DNA of 5,428 nucleotides. Source: DATGKD01 sp035294855 (GTDB lineage Bacteria > Actinomycetota > Acidimicrobiia > Acidimicrobiales > UBA8190). The position numbers were made by a program, and so were the translations under genes. Below the pieces are notes generated by a model, which did no database searches, was not told the origin of the DNA, and was given only the letters and a program-made list of their open reading frames with translations. The DNA lies in contig DATGKD010000191.1 of assembly GCA_035294855.1 (NCBI GenBank), forward strand, positions 1-5,428, read 5' to 3'. Below, one piece after another: positions 4,975-5,428 of the stretch (positions within the stretch are counted from its first letter, which is position 1; each line of letters opens with the position of its first letter).

Positions 4975-5428
4975 GTGCTGGGCGGGCTCTGGGACGACAT
5001 AGTCGGGTTCTTCGGCTCTGTCGGCCAGGACATAAAGAACTTTGTGCTGGCGGCCCTGCGGCGCCTGCGCCTGTGGGCGACCGAGGCGATCAACGACGTC
5101 TACCAGTGGGGCGGCGAGCTGATCTACGGCGTCGCCGTCCTCGCCCGCCAGCTCGTCTCGGACCTCTCGAACTGGGCCCAGGAGGCGATCTACGGCGTCG
5201 CCGCCCTGGCACGGGGGCTCGTCTCGGACCTGGCGAGCTGGGCGCAGGACGCCATCGGCGCCGTCGACGCCTTCGCCCAGGGCGTCGCGGGCTGGGCGCA
5301 GGCGGCCATCGGCGACCTCACGAGCTGGGCGCAGGACGCCGTGAACTTCCTGTGGCACCAGCTCATCGACCCCCTGTGGCACTGGGTGGAGGCCGCCGGC
5401 GACTTCGTGTGGCACATCGTCAACGTCG
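4975..5428 (+). CDS. Tryptophan-bearing 11-residue-repeat protein, cut by window end
   Basis: The frame is open to the last base, so the C-terminus is outside the window; about 151 residues are visible from the first reasonable GTG at 4975. No Shine-Dalgarno precedes it. GTG 5044 is an alternative. In-frame sequence upstream of 4975 (RELVEAVAAGQLAVAFLAQ, from about 4915) also looks protein-like but has no ATG, GTG or TTG back to 4705. After an amphipathic start (LWDDIVGFFGSVGQDIKNFV) the chain consists of helical units with Trp at spacings of 11, 22, 22, 18 and 11 residues (codons at 5074, 5107, 5173, 5239, 5293 and 5326), each of the type WAQxAI. The end seen here is aromatic (FLWHQLIDPLWHWVE). 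Eleven-residue periodicity implies long amphipathic helices or coiled coil. Regularly spaced aromatics are known in tape-measure proteins, but the location after a lysis-like cluster is unusual for one. Function unknown. Confidence 0.65.
   Translation, partial: MLGGLWDDIVGFFGSVGQDIKNFVLAALRRLRLWATEAINDVYQWGGELIYGVAVLARQLVSDLSNWAQEAIYGVAALARGLVSDLASWAQDAIGAVDAFAQGVAGWAQAAIGDLTSWAQDAVNFLWHQLIDPLWHWVEAAGDFVWHIVNV
5116..5247 (+). repeat. Tandem duplication of a 66-base (22-codon) unit
   Basis: Two adjacent in-frame units, 5116-5181 and 5182-5247, match at 54 of 66 bases and 17 of 22 residues by hand count. Each holds IYGVA, an LAR, LVSDL and a closing WAQ. Most changes between copies are in third positions or give conservative replacements, so the duplication is old enough to have diverged but retains protein-level constraint. 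Confidence 0.85.
5234..5340 (+). repeat. Direct 20-base repeat (5234-5253 and 5321-5340) within the 11-residue-repeat gene
   Basis: The 20-base sequence CGAGCTGGGCGCAGGACGCC occurs perfectly at both ends of this interval, 87 bases (29 codons) apart and in the same frame, encoding the SWAQDA part of the repeat. A partial copy (GCTGGGCGCAGG) sits between them near 5291-5302. Recombination between copies would remove or add whole codons only. Confidence 0.8.

Noticed and set aside
5116..5340. Possible CRISPR-like or recombination-site repeats
   Set aside because: The repeats are in frame, without unique spacers of constant length, and are fully explained by the protein-level 11-residue periodicity.
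4711..5415. Minus-strand frame opposite the repeat protein
   Set aside because: Its repetitive Val-Arg-Asp and Pro-rich pattern mirrors the codon repeats of the plus-strand WAQ units, which make better helices and continue the operon direction.

Overview
This is a high-GC stretch of what is almost certainly a double-stranded DNA tailed phage or prophage. All genes run on the + strand and are packed with short gaps or 4-base ATGA/GTGA overlaps. Starts are mostly GTG with GA-rich Shine-Dalgarno sites, and the proteins are short beta-rich or glycine-rich virion types followed by a lysis-like cluster. The base composition (about 75-78% GC in the stretches I counted) and the GTG starts suggest an actinobacterial or other high-GC host. 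This is inferred from composition and layout only. No integrase, repressor, tRNA, CRISPR array or insertion sequence is visible.

Layout. Positions 1-429: helical Gln/Ala-rich small protein, probably entering from just outside the window. 474-1298: 274-residue probable structural protein. 1307-1675: 122-residue beta protein whose ribosome binding site lies in a GUAA-capped hairpin. 1679-2566: glycine-rich fibre or appendage protein with a recognisable phage N-terminal domain and long oligoglycine tracts. 2574-2969: 131-residue beta protein. 2966-3730: probable fibre or receptor-binding-type protein in clearly lower-GC DNA. 3747-4043: small protein with two hydrophobic segments (holin candidate). 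4015-4233: 72-residue protein. 4230-4679: lysozyme/lytic-transglycosylase-like protein in which the position of the catalytic glutamate is alanine. 4715-4957: 80-residue protein that looks like a distant paralogue of the 72-residue one. About 4975 to the end: open-ended protein made of tryptophan-bearing 11-residue repeats.

How the genes may work together. The left two thirds look like capsid/tail accessory and host-contact genes. The right third looks like a lysis or virion-entry cluster, with a membrane protein and a muralytic-type fold flanked by two related small proteins. The most unusual points are the missing catalytic residue, the related pair around that gene, the 11-residue repeat protein with an unresolved start that may involve a frame change, and the composition break at the 2966-3730 gene. 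No single feature proves a new system. The 4015-5428 cluster is the part least explained by known families.
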